6,703 bases of DNA from Prevotellaceae bacterium. Its GTDB lineage: Bacteria; Bacteroidota; Bacteroidia; Bacteroidales; UBA932. The translations under genes were made by a program, and so were the position numbers. Where the stretch lies: NCBI GenBank assembly GCA_031278495.1, contig JAITKG010000085.1, positions 1 through 6,703 of the forward strand, given 5' to 3'. This document shows, in pieces, positions 1 through 6,552 of the stretch (position 1 is its first letter; every line of letters begins with the position of its first letter). The notes under the pieces are model-generated. The model was not told the origin of the DNA. It saw only the letters and a program-made list of their open reading frames with translations, and made no database searches.

Positions 1-450
1 TGGCTCTTCGTAGGGCGTCACATAGTAAGGGTTTTCTTTGACGACCAATACCAACCTGCGGTTTTTGGCATGTTCTTCTTCGGTGCAGGGAGTTTCCGCA
101 GCACATTCTTTTAACATCAGATTATCGCCATAGGCGGTGGCGCGCAGCCGCGACAAATCAACGCCTTTATCTACCAAGTATTTTTCCACTGCCTGCGCAC
201 GCTTCATAGACAGAGTTTCATTTTCCTCCTTGCTTCCTTCCTCCGCATCGGCATGTCCTTCTATCAATACCATATAAGTAGGTTCCATGTCCAAAATTTC
301 ACAAACCTTATTCAAAACGGATTCAAAAACCGGCTGTAATTCATAAGCGCCCTTTTCGTATTCGAAAGGCATGAAACCCACAGCCAAATGCTGCGCCGAA
401 ACGCCAAAAAATGCGGCAGAACAGGTAAGTAATAAAAAAAATCTCTTCAT
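1..450 (-). CDS. OmpA-like peptidoglycan-binding protein, 3' part outside the window
   Basis: Translating the minus strand from the ATG at 450 gives 150 codons without a stop, so the gene continues past the left edge. Residues 1-20 form a secretion signal (MKRFF, a hydrophobic run, then GVSAQ), with probable cleavage just before or after the Gln. Residues about 24-137 fit one OmpA C-terminal domain: a first strand and helix (PFEYEKGAYELQPVFESVL), GHAD at 65-68, LSMKRA at 80-85, an RLRATAYGD turn at 101-109, and NRRLVLVV at 130-137. In this family the Asp of GHxD (D68) and the Arg of the LSxxRA helix (R84) bind diaminopimelate of peptidoglycan. C116 and C122 bracket a loop that is common in Bacteroidota members and could form a disulfide. 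No beta-barrel precedes the domain, so this is a periplasmic or lipoprotein-like binder rather than classical OmpA; no lipobox Cys follows the signal. It lies 26 bp after nqrF, so read-through is likely. The exact family and full length are unknown. Confidence 0.88.
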   Translation of the reverse strand, partial: MKRFFLLLTCSAAFFGVSAQHLAVGFMPFEYEKGAYELQPVFESVLNKVCEILDMEPTYMVLIEGHADAEEGSKEENETLSMKRAQAVEKYLVDKGVDLSRLRATAYGDNLMLKECAAETPCTEEEHAKNRRLVLVVKENPYYVTPYEEP

Positions 451-476
451 TAATAGTAATATTTTAAAAATTAAAT

Positions 477-1718
477 TTAACTGCCGAAATTGTCAAACAT
501 AATCATTTCTGCAGGAACGCCAAGGTTGTCAAGCAGGCTGGTAACGGCGTCCGTCATCATCGGCGGGCCGCAAAGGTAATATTCTATATCTTCGGGCGCA
601 TCGTTATTTTTTAAGTAAAGGTCGTAAAGCGCTTGGTGGATAAAGCCTGTAGCGCCTGTCCAATTGTCTTCGGGTTTAGGTTCGGAAAGAGCGATGGTGA
701 ATTTGAAGTTCGGGAATTCTTTTTCAATCGCGCGGAATTCGTCTTCATAGAAGATTTCGCGCCGTGAGCGGGCGCCATACCAAAACGATACTTTGCGCTT
801 TGTTTTCAGGGTACGGAACAAATGAAAAATATGCGAACGCATCGGCGCCATGCCCGCTCCGCCGCCGACGAAAATCATTTCATTTGCCGTATCGCGCAGG
901 AAAAATTCGCCGTAAGGACCGGCAATCGACAACTTGTCGCCCGGTTTGCATGCATACAAGTACGACGAACAAATGCCCGGATTGATATTGGCAAAAGCGC
1001 CTTTTGCCTTATCCCACGGCGGGGTGGCAATGCGGATGTTCAGCATGATAATGTTCCCTTCTGCCGGATAATTTGCCATAGAATAGGCGCGGAAAGTGGG
1101 TTCCGGGTTTTTCATTTTCAAATCCCACAATTTCATATTATCCCAGTCTGCTTGAAATTCCGGCGCTACCTGTATGTCGCGAAAATCAACTTCGCACTTC
1201 GGCACATCTATCTGGATATACCCGCCCGAGCGGAAGTTCAGGGTTTCGCCGGCAGGTAATTTCATCACAAATTCTTTGATAAACGTGGCTACATTGCGGT
1301 TGCTGATTACTTCGCATGCCCATTTTTTTATTCCCAGTATTTCTTCGGGAATGTGCAGGCGCATATCTTCGCGAACTTTCACCTGGCAACCCAAGCGCCA
1401 TTTTTCCTGTTGTTGCTTTCGTGTAAGGAAACCTGTTTCCGTCGGGAGGATTTCGCCGCCGCCGCTCAATACACGGCATTTGCACAGGCCGCACGTGCCG
1501 CCGCCGCCACACGCTGAGGGCAGGAAAATTTTATTATCGCCCAATGTGCCCAACAGCGATGTACCCGGCGAAACAGGGAGTATTTTATTTTCGTTAATAG
1601 TTATCGTTACATTGCCCTGCGGTGTGAATTTCGCTTTCACGTACAATAATACCGATACCAATAGCAATACAATTACTAAAAAGATGACTAACGCCGCTAC
1701 TAATACGCCTATGTTCAT
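477..1718 (-). CDS. nqrF: Na+-translocating NADH:quinone reductase subunit F (NADH dehydrogenase subunit)
   Basis: The electron-input subunit: it oxidises NADH on FAD and passes single electrons to its 2Fe-2S cluster and on to NqrD/NqrE. The 413 residues match the family length (about 408). Residues 4-28 are one membrane helix anchoring a cytoplasmic body. The plant-ferredoxin-type domain (about 36-125) has cluster ligands C70, C76, C79 and C111, at the same positions as in Vibrio. The FAD-binding motif RAYSMANY starts at R210, with Y212, and SSY is at 251-253. The NADH lobe carries GGGAGMAPMRSH (285-296) and CGPPMM (383-388), and the protein ends with the DNFGS tail, whose aromatic residue stacks near the flavin. 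Compared with Vibrio there are about five extra residues in the loop at 235-248. The ATG lies 21 bp after the nqrE stop with no Shine-Dalgarno sequence. The helix directly after the start supports this start. Assignment is secure; toluene-monooxygenase-type reductases lack this anchor and the nqr context. Confidence 0.98.
   Translation of the reverse strand: MNIGVLVAALVIFLVIVLLLVSVLLYVKAKFTPQGNVTITINENKILPVSPGTSLLGTLGDNKIFLPSACGGGGTCGLCKCRVLSGGGEILPTETGFLTRKQQQEKWRLGCQVKVREDMRLHIPEEILGIKKWACEVISNRNVATFIKEFVMKLPAGETLNFRSGGYIQIDVPKCEVDFRDIQVAPEFQADWDNMKLWDLKMKNPEPTFRAYSMANYPAEGNIIMLNIRIATPPWDKAKGAFANINPGICSSYLYACKPGDKLSIAGPYGEFFLRDTANEMIFVGGGAGMAPMRSHIFHLFRTLKTKRKVSFWYGARSRREIFYEDEFRAIEKEFPNFKFTIALSEPKPEDNWTGATGFIHQALYDLYLKNNDAPEDIEYYLCGPPMMTDAVTSLLDNLGVPAEMIMFDNFGS
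494..523 (-). promoter_or_regulatory. Possible internal promoter for the OmpA-like gene
   Basis: On the minus strand TTG (523-521) is followed after 19 nt by TATGTTTG (501-494). This fits the Bacteroidota primary sigma consensus, a TTTG-like -33 box and a TAnnTTTG -7 box about 19 nt apart. It lies inside the last codons of nqrF and would start a transcript some 35-40 nt before the OmpA-like ATG at 450. The same bases encode the conserved C-terminus of NqrF (MIMFDNFGS), so the match may be chance. Confidence 0.35.
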
Positions 1719-1739
1719 GGATTATTCAGGTTTATAATT

Positions 1740-2357
1740 CTACAATTTAATTCCCATAAAACTCATAAATGCAATACCCATCAGCCCGGTCAGGATAAAT
1801 GTAATACCCACGCCGCGCAAGGGAACCGGCACATTTGAGTAACTTAATTTTTCGCGGATAGCCGCAATGCCCACAATCGCCAGACACCAGCCAATACCGG
1901 AGCCTAACGCAAAAGCCGTTGCTTCGCCCAGTCCGGCATATTCGCGTTCCTGCATAAACAGCGAGCCGCCCATGATAGCGCAGTTCACCGCAATGAGCGG
2001 CAGGAAAATTCCCAACTGGTTATACAATCCCGGCGCGACTTTTTCTATCACCATTTCCAGTATCTGCACGATAGAGGCAATGACGGCAATAAAAATAATG
2101 AAGCTCAAAAAACTCAAATCCATATCGGCTAACTCGGGACTAATCCACGCAAGGCTTCCGGGCGTCAGCAGGTAAGTATTCAATAAATAATTTATAGGCA
2201 GTGTAACCATTTGCACAAAGATAACAGCCATCCCCAAACCCATGGCGGTCTTCACATTTTTCGACACGGCAATGTAGGAGCACATGCCAAGGAAAAATGC
2301 AAATATCATGTTATCTACAAAAATAGATTTTACAAATATGCTAATAATGTTTTCCAT
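1740..2357 (-). CDS. nqrE: Na+-translocating NADH:quinone reductase subunit E
   Basis: An integral membrane subunit (205 residues, about six helices) that pairs with NqrD as an inverted-topology partner. Each supplies two cysteines to a shared iron-sulfur centre in the middle of the membrane, which relays electrons from NqrF on the inside to NqrC outside. The two ligands are visible as C26 in GMCSYIAVSK and C126 in LPLIAVNCAIMG. The first corresponds to C26 of Vibrio NqrE; the second sits slightly later because of a longer loop around residues 60-80 (TYLLTPGSLAWISPELADM). The N-terminus MENIISIFVKSIFVDNM matches the family start, so the ATG at 2357 is chosen. It follows nqrD by 44 bp and ends with TAG 21 bp before nqrF. 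RnfA is the homologue in Rnf complexes, but subunits A, B, C and F here are all Nqr-type, which settles the name. Confidence 0.97.
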   Translation of the reverse strand: MENIISIFVKSIFVDNMIFAFFLGMCSYIAVSKNVKTAMGLGMAVIFVQMVTLPINYLLNTYLLTPGSLAWISPELADMDLSFLSFIIFIAVIASIVQILEMVIEKVAPGLYNQLGIFLPLIAVNCAIMGGSLFMQEREYAGLGEATAFALGSGIGWCLAIVGIAAIREKLSYSNVPVPLRGVGITFILTGLMGIAFMSFMGIKL

Positions 2358-2397
2358 GTTGTTTGATTTAATGAAGGATTTGCTTAACTTCCTGCGC

Positions 2398-2414
2398 TAA
2401 TTTATAATTTATAA
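2398..2414. repeat. 7-bp direct repeat spanning the nqrD stop codon
   Basis: On the plus strand TAATTTA occurs twice (2398-2404 and 2405-2411), followed by a partial TAA. Read on the minus strand, this stretch encodes the last residues and the TAA stop of nqrD. It resembles the TAATTTN repeat at the end of nqrA (5157-5183). Confidence 0.6.
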
Positions 2415-3043
2415 AAACTCCGTTGTACCCAAATAATGATGCCTACGACAATTAACGCGGCAGGCGGCAATATCATTAAGCCGTTATTTTCATAAAAACC
2501 GCCATTCGCAATATACCAACTTTCGGGAATGATTTGATATCCCAATAGCGTGCCGGAGCCAAATAATTCGCGGAAAAAAGCGACGATTACTAAAATCATG
2601 CCGTAGCCAAGCCCGTTACCGATTCCGTCAATCAGCGAAAGCCAGGGTCTGTTGGCTAAGGCGAACGCTTCAATGCGCCCCATGATAATGCAATTGGTAA
2701 TGATAAGCCCGACAAAAATTGATAACTGTTTGCTGGCATTGTAAGCATAGGCGCGCAACACTTGGTCAACAATAATAACCAACGCCGCCACTACAACTAA
2801 CTGCACGATAATACGAATGCGCGGCGAAATCGTCGTGCGCAATGACGACACAATAAGGCTGGAAAACCCGGTTACTACCGTTACCGCCAAACCCATGACC
2901 AATGCGGATTCCAACTGCACCGTTACCGCCAGCGCAGAGCAAATACCCAATATCAAAACGGTTATCGGGTTATTTTTACCTATCGGAGCGGTAAATAACT
3001 TCCAAAAAAGCCCTGTGTTATTTCCTGTTTTTTCAGTATCCAT
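2402..3043 (-). CDS. nqrD: Na+-translocating NADH:quinone reductase subunit D
   Basis: An integral membrane subunit of 213 residues with about six hydrophobic segments. It is the partner of NqrE in holding the intramembrane iron-sulfur centre that carries electrons across the bilayer. The ligand cysteines are C35 in LGICSALAVT and C118 in LIITNCIIMGR. Other family signatures are IVDQVLRAYAYNASKQLSIFVG (92-112), the IDGIGNGLGYG run (138-148) and RELFGSG (158-164). The start MDTEKTG gives a short polar leader before the conserved PIGKNNPITVLILG region. It sits after an 82-bp gap, the longest in the operon, which holds a short tandem repeat. The last codons (FYKL, then TAA) are built from a 7-bp repeat. 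RnfE is the closest alternative family and is excluded by the surrounding Nqr subunits. Confidence 0.97.
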   Translation of the reverse strand: MDTEKTGNNTGLFWKLFTAPIGKNNPITVLILGICSALAVTVQLESALVMGLAVTVVTGFSSLIVSSLRTTISPRIRIIVQLVVVAALVIIVDQVLRAYAYNASKQLSIFVGLIITNCIIMGRIEAFALANRPWLSLIDGIGNGLGYGMILVIVAFFRELFGSGTLLGYQIIPESWYIANGGFYENNGLMILPPAALIVVGIIIWVQRSFYKL

Positions 3044-3051
3044 CGTATAAC

Positions 3052-3083
3052 GTGATTAAGAAATTAAGTGATTAAGTGATTAA
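3052..3083. repeat. 8-bp tandem repeat in the nqrC-nqrD gap
   Basis: The plus strand reads GTGATTAA at 3052-3059, 3068-3075 and 3076-3083, with a degenerate GAAATTAA at 3060-3067, giving four units with an exact 8-bp period. It lies between the nqrC stop and the nqrD start and ends 8 bp before the nqrD ATG, so it is in the leader of nqrD if the operon is one transcript. A GC-rich stretch (3085-3101) adjoins it; its best hairpin has 4-bp arms and no T-run, so it is not a convincing terminator. Confidence 0.8.
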
Positions 3084-3125
3084 GGGCGGCAAGCGCGCCG
3101 GTTAAAATATTATCAAATCGCCACA

Positions 3126-3908
3126 TCATTGTATTTTTGCATTCGTTTTTTGTTGTTCAAAAAATGGTTTGTATTCGGTCAAACAATTTTTCAGCATCTC
3201 TTCTACGCCTCGGCTGGTAATGGTTCCGCCGGAAATAGCATTAACCCCGTGTCGGTCGCCGGCAGTGACGCCGCCTTTTACAATACGGATAGAGACGAAT
3301 TGCCCATTTTCGAAAAGTTGTTTTTCTTCAAACTGGTTGAAAAATTTCGGGAAAGCAATTTCCGCGCCCAAACCGGGCGTTTCGCCCTTGTGGTCAAAGA
3401 TTGCGCCGTATACCGTATTGAAATCGCCGTTCAACGATATATAGCCCCAAATAGCGCCCCACAAGCCCAAACCATATACCGGCATAATATATTTCAAATC
3501 GCCGTCATCATTCCGGCACACAAATACCGGCAACGATAATTTACGCCGCAATTCCGATTTTTTTTCATCGCTTATGCCGGAAGCATTGATTTCCCTAATA
3601 ATGTCGTACTGCGTTTTCATGTTCATTGTAAACGCTTCGCCTTCTTTCCTGTTACCGCCGGCGTCTACGAGGTATTCTTCCACAATATACCGGCGGTACA
3701 ATTCTTCTATGTACGCACTCCTGTCGGGCACGGTATCAACTCCCAGCGCTTTCTTAACCGATAGCAGGATGTTTTGCTTTTTTTCGATTTCAATATTTTT
3801 TTGCTGCCGGCTTTTCAGCCCTGTGGCAGTTAAAGACAACGCCGTAGCGACTACCACCACAAGCGCTGTGGCATAAAGGAAAGTGTAAGTATTGCTGTTT
3901 TTATTCAT
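3126..3908 (-). CDS. nqrC: Na+-translocating NADH:quinone reductase subunit C, covalent-FMN subunit
   Basis: It carries one covalently bound FMN on the periplasmic side and passes electrons from the NqrD/NqrE cluster to the FMN of NqrB. The protein has 260 residues (Vibrio about 257): one membrane helix near residues 10-29, then a soluble FMN-binding domain. Family signatures are GLGLWGAIWGYISL (146-159) and GETPGLGAEI (175-184). The flavinylation site is NAISGGTITS (223-232), where T229 should hold FMN through a phosphoester bond made by ApbE. The usual motif is D-x-x-(S/T)-G-A-T; here the opening Asp is Asn (N223) and the Ala is Gly (G228). The Gly is, from memory, common in Bacteroidota, whereas the Asn is not expected. 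The ATG at 3908 lies 21 bp after nqrB and precedes a polar leader and the helix, the normal layout. No Shine-Dalgarno sequence is seen. Confidence 0.96.
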   Translation of the reverse strand: MNKNSNTYTFLYATALVVVVATALSLTATGLKSRQQKNIEIEKKQNILLSVKKALGVDTVPDRSAYIEELYRRYIVEEYLVDAGGNRKEGEAFTMNMKTQYDIIREINASGISDEKKSELRRKLSLPVFVCRNDDGDLKYIMPVYGLGLWGAIWGYISLNGDFNTVYGAIFDHKGETPGLGAEIAFPKFFNQFEEKQLFENGQFVSIRIVKGGVTAGDRHGVNAISGGTITSRGVEEMLKNCLTEYKPFFEQQKTNAKIQ

Positions 3909-3929
3909 TGCGTCAAATTCTTTATATGA

Positions 3930-5093
3930 TTATTGCACCGCCTTTCGCAAGCCTCTCTTCATGCGCTTGCGGATATTCGCAGTTACGACATAATGGTCAA
4001 TCAGCGGGGCAAAAGCATTCATAAATAAAATAGCTAACATCATGCCTTCGGGATAACCTTGGTTGAACACGCGAATAAGTATGGTGAACATACCGGTTAA
4101 AAATCCGTAAATCCATTTTCCGGTGGCGGTTTGCGCGCCGGTTACCGGGTCGGTCGCCATGAATACCGTACCGAAAGCAAAGCCGCCCATCAATAAATGG
4201 TAGAACGGCGAAAGATGCATGTAAGGATTACCGCCGATAATATTCAGTACAAAACCTGTCGCCAGCGCGCCGCCCACGCATGAGAGCATGATTTTCCAAC
4301 TTGCCACACCGGTATAAATCAATATAAGCGCGCCAATCAAGATAGCCAGTGTGGACGTTTCGCCAATGGAGCCGGGAATGAACCCGAAAAACATATCATA
4401 CGCCGAAGGCAGTTTATCCATTTCGCCAGCCGTTGCGTGCGCCAAAGGAGTGGCGCCGGTAACCGCATCTATAGCCGAAGTATCTTTCATGCCGGCAATC
4501 CATACCTTGCCGCCCGATATGTGCGACGGATAGGCAAAAAATATGAAAGCCCGCGCCAACAGGGCAGGGTTAAAGATATTCATTCCCGTGCCGCCAAATA
4601 CTTCTTTGCCGATGATAACTGCAAAAGCAGTGGCTAACCCGACCATCCAAAGGGGACAATCGACCGGCATAATCAACGGAATCAACATGCCGGTTACCAG
4701 AAAACCTTCATTGACTTCGTGCTTGCGGATTTGCGCCGCCGTAAATTCAATGCCCAGCCCGACTACATATGATACTACTATTATCGGAAGCACTTTCAGG
4801 AAGCCGAAAATAAACATTTCCCAACCGGTCATCGCCTCGCCGAATGCCAGATGGCGCTGATAGCCGATATTCCACATACCGAACAGCAGCGCAGGAAGCA
4901 ACGCCACTATTACTGTGGTCATCGTGCGTTTCAAATCATTGCTGTCATGGATATGCACGCCCGATTTAGAGGTGGTGTTCGGCACAAAAACAAAACTCTC
5001 GAACGCCTCAAACGTCGAATGCAGGAAACCAAACCTCCCGCCTTTTTCAAACGCCGGTTTCATCCTGTCTATTATGTTCCGCAAAAATTTCAT
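3930..5093 (-). CDS. nqrB: Na+-translocating NADH:quinone reductase subunit B, covalent-FMN and quinone-side membrane subunit
   Basis: The largest membrane subunit, holding a covalent FMN and a riboflavin and forming the main Na+ path and quinone site with NqrA. The 387 residues are slightly shorter than Vibrio NqrB (about 415). The N-terminal amphipathic part (1-55) ends in the conserved HDSNDLKRTM. Hydrophobic helices follow from about 57 to 370. KHEVNEGFLVTG (124-135) and KEVFGGTGMNIFNPALLARAFIFFAYP, beginning at K163, are family signatures. The flavinylation motif is DAVTGAT (209-215), complete, with T215 as FMN acceptor. ATDPVTGAQTATGKWIYG (313-330) and NQGYPEGMMLAILFMNAFAPLIDHY (from N344) mark the C-terminal half. 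An in-frame TAA 12 bp upstream of the ATG at 5093 fixes this start. It follows nqrA by 69 bp. RnfD is homologous but shorter and lacks this N-terminus. Confidence 0.98.
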   Translation of the reverse strand: MKFLRNIIDRMKPAFEKGGRFGFLHSTFEAFESFVFVPNTTSKSGVHIHDSNDLKRTMTTVIVALLPALLFGMWNIGYQRHLAFGEAMTGWEMFIFGFLKVLPIIVVSYVVGLGIEFTAAQIRKHEVNEGFLVTGMLIPLIMPVDCPLWMVGLATAFAVIIGKEVFGGTGMNIFNPALLARAFIFFAYPSHISGGKVWIAGMKDTSAIDAVTGATPLAHATAGEMDKLPSAYDMFFGFIPGSIGETSTLAILIGALILIYTGVASWKIMLSCVGGALATGFVLNIIGGNPYMHLSPFYHLLMGGFAFGTVFMATDPVTGAQTATGKWIYGFLTGMFTILIRVFNQGYPEGMMLAILFMNAFAPLIDHYVVTANIRKRMKRGLRKAVQ

Positions 5094-5103
5094 GCTGCTT
5101 TTT

Positions 5104-5145
5104 TAATGTGACTAATTATTTAATGTGCTAATGTGACTAATTGGG
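5104..5145. repeat. TAAT-led short repeats in the nqrA-nqrB gap
   Basis: The plus strand has a 14-bp exact direct repeat, TAATGTGACTAATT, at 5104-5117 and 5129-5142. The intervening bases contain a third TAATGTG at 5121-5127. The block can be read as five units of 8-9 bp that each start with TAAT (5104, 5113, 5121, 5129, 5138). It resembles the GTGATTAA repeat in the nqrC-nqrD gap. Confidence 0.8.
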
Positions 5146-5156
5146 CTGACGCCAGC

Positions 5157-5183
5157 TAATTCTTAATTTCTAATTTTTAATTC
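5157..5183. repeat. 7-bp imperfect tandem repeat covering the nqrA 3' end
   Basis: Plus-strand units are TAATTCT (5157-5163), TAATTTC (5164-5170), TAATTTT (5171-5177) and a partial TAATTC (5178-5183). Read on the minus strand, the repeat encodes the last residues of NqrA (LKIRN) and supplies its TAA stop. Confidence 0.7.
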
Positions 5184-6524
5184 TTCATAAATTTCCCCGA
5201 TGCCTTTCCGCAAAATCTGCTGGACGGGTATTTTGGAAGTGCATACAAACTCGCACAGTGCAAGGTCTTCTTCCAATACTTCGTAAATGCCCAGTTGTTC
5301 CATTTTATCAATATCGGAAGCTAAAATAGCTTTGAGCAAATAGACCGGATAAATATCCATAGGCAGTACTTTTTCGTATTCTCCATTGACTACAAAGGCG
5401 CGCACGCCGCCATTGATATTGGTATCCAACGTATATTCTTTCCTTGGAAAAATCCACGACAGGGAACTGCGCGAAACGCTGTAGCGGTGCAGCCGCAAAG
5501 GATTGAGCCATCCGAGGAATTCGTATTTATCGCCTTCCGGGATAACTGTCAGCAGGTTGTCGTAAAAACCTAAATGCCCGTTGGCGCCAATATTGGCGCC
5601 GGTAAGCACGTTGCCGCTAACATAACGGGGATGGTTTGTTTTGATAATATGTTCCTCCACACACGACACTGCTGCGCCGGCAATCATGCGGTAGTAGCGG
5701 GGTTTCTTCACTTCGGAGCCTACCAGCGCTATGACTTTCGACACATCGTAGATACCTTTTAAAAACAGGCGTCCCAACGAAACAATGTGTTGCGGTTCGA
5801 TAGTCCATACTTTCTCGCCCTTATTCAGCGGGCTGATGTGGTAAATCTGCACGCCCACATTGCCGGCAGGATGCGGTCCAATAAACGTATTTGTTTCCAC
5901 GCCTTTTGTCTTGCGGAAAATGCTGATTGCCGCCAACTGGTTATTCAGTCCGAGATAGATTTTATCGCACAGTTTGCGCAATACGTCAATGCCTTTTTGA
6001 AACGCCTCGCCCTCGCCGGTCAGCACATAATCAATGTCGGGAGCCAGTGGCGCCGTGTCGAAGCCGGAAATAAAAATCGCCTTTGGGCAGTCGGCAGGAT
6101 GGGCGACTATGCCAAATGGACGCTGCTTGAGGAAAGGCCACACGCCGCTTTCCAACATCAGCGATATGACTTGCTCGCAGCTGCAAGCCGCCAAATCGGC
6201 TACCGGATGCTGCAAGTATTGCTGTTCGTCGGCAGGCGTTACCACTACTTCGAGCAGCCGGCGTTTGTCGCCGCGCACAATTGCCGCGACTGTGCCGCTC
6301 ACCGGCGACGCATAACGCACTTCGGGGTTATATTTGTCTACGAACAGTGGCGCGCCGGCAAGCACCGCATCGCCTTCGCGCACGACTAATTTCGGTACCA
6401 AGTGTGGAAAATCAACCGGCTTCACAGCATAACTCGCTACCTTAGCCGTTTTAGAAAGCACTTTTTCGGCTATCCCTTTCAGCGAGATATCAAGTCCCCG
6501 GCGGATTTTTATAACTTTCGACAT
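5163..6524 (-). CDS. nqrA: Na+-translocating NADH:quinone reductase subunit A
   Basis: A soluble cytoplasmic subunit that docks on NqrB and takes part in the quinone site; it carries no covalent cofactor. From the ATG at 6524 the product has 453 residues (Vibrio about 446). MSKVIKIRRGLDISLKG is the conserved N-terminus. Residues about 44-95 form a biotinyl/lipoyl-like fold (REGDAVLAGAPLF, then ASPVSGTVAAI at 72-82). GPHPAGNVGVQIYHISP (216-232) and LTGANIGANGHLGFYDNLLTVIPEG (from L307) are NqrA signatures. The tail has DLALCEFVCTSK (420-431). A TTG at 6551 is in frame and would add nine residues, but it overlaps the -7 promoter element and the extension is not family-like. AGGA (6533-6530) five bases before the ATG also supports the chosen start. 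First gene of the operon. The last residues (LKIRN) come from an AT-rich repeat and look like an added tail. Confidence 0.97.
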   Translation of the reverse strand: MSKVIKIRRGLDISLKGIAEKVLSKTAKVASYAVKPVDFPHLVPKLVVREGDAVLAGAPLFVDKYNPEVRYASPVSGTVAAIVRGDKRRLLEVVVTPADEQQYLQHPVADLAACSCEQVISLMLESGVWPFLKQRPFGIVAHPADCPKAIFISGFDTAPLAPDIDYVLTGEGEAFQKGIDVLRKLCDKIYLGLNNQLAAISIFRKTKGVETNTFIGPHPAGNVGVQIYHISPLNKGEKVWTIEPQHIVSLGRLFLKGIYDVSKVIALVGSEVKKPRYYRMIAGAAVSCVEEHIIKTNHPRYVSGNVLTGANIGANGHLGFYDNLLTVIPEGDKYEFLGWLNPLRLHRYSVSRSSLSWIFPRKEYTLDTNINGGVRAFVVNGEYEKVLPMDIYPVYLLKAILASDIDKMEQLGIYEVLEEDLALCEFVCTSKIPVQQILRKGIGEIYEELKIRN

Positions 6525-6529
6525 AGTTT

Positions 6530-6533
6530 TCCT
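6530..6533 (-). promoter_or_regulatory. Shine-Dalgarno-like site of nqrA
   Basis: The minus strand reads AGGA five bases before the ATG at 6524. The other genes here show no such site, as is usual in Bacteroidota, so its presence helps choose this ATG over the upstream TTG at 6551. Confidence 0.5.
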
Positions 6534-6540
6534 GTATATT

Positions 6541-6552
6541 TTTGTGCACAAA
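6541..6552. promoter_or_regulatory. Perfect 12-bp palindrome over the -7 element and start site
   Basis: TTTGTGCACAAA reads identically on both strands. It covers the 3' half of the -7 element and the expected transcription start, a position where a bound dimeric protein would block initiation. It may be a repressor operator; the protein is unknown. Confidence 0.4.

Noticed and set aside
822..1259. 145-codon open frame on the plus strand opposite nqrF
   Set aside because: It is antisense to the flavin domain of nqrF, with no start signal and no recognisable domain.
1174..1737. 187-codon open frame on the plus strand opposite nqrF
   Set aside because: It is antisense to the ferredoxin domain and membrane helix of nqrF. 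Its proline/serine/arginine-rich product mirrors the reverse complement of the Gly/Cys-rich coding sequence.
3085..3101. GC-rich stretch between nqrC and nqrD as a terminator
   Set aside because: The best hairpin has only 4-bp arms and no T-run follows on the minus strand.
5787..6389. 200-codon open frame on the plus strand opposite nqrA
   Set aside because: It lies wholly antisense to a confidently assigned nqrA. Its product is rich in His, Arg and Cys with no family features, so it is a shadow frame.
477..6524. Rnf complex as an alternative identity
   Set aside because: NqrF (ferredoxin domain plus FAD/NADH reductase) and NqrA are Nqr-type, and the gene order A-B-C-D-E-F fits nqr. There is no RnfB-like multi-cluster ferredoxin subunit.
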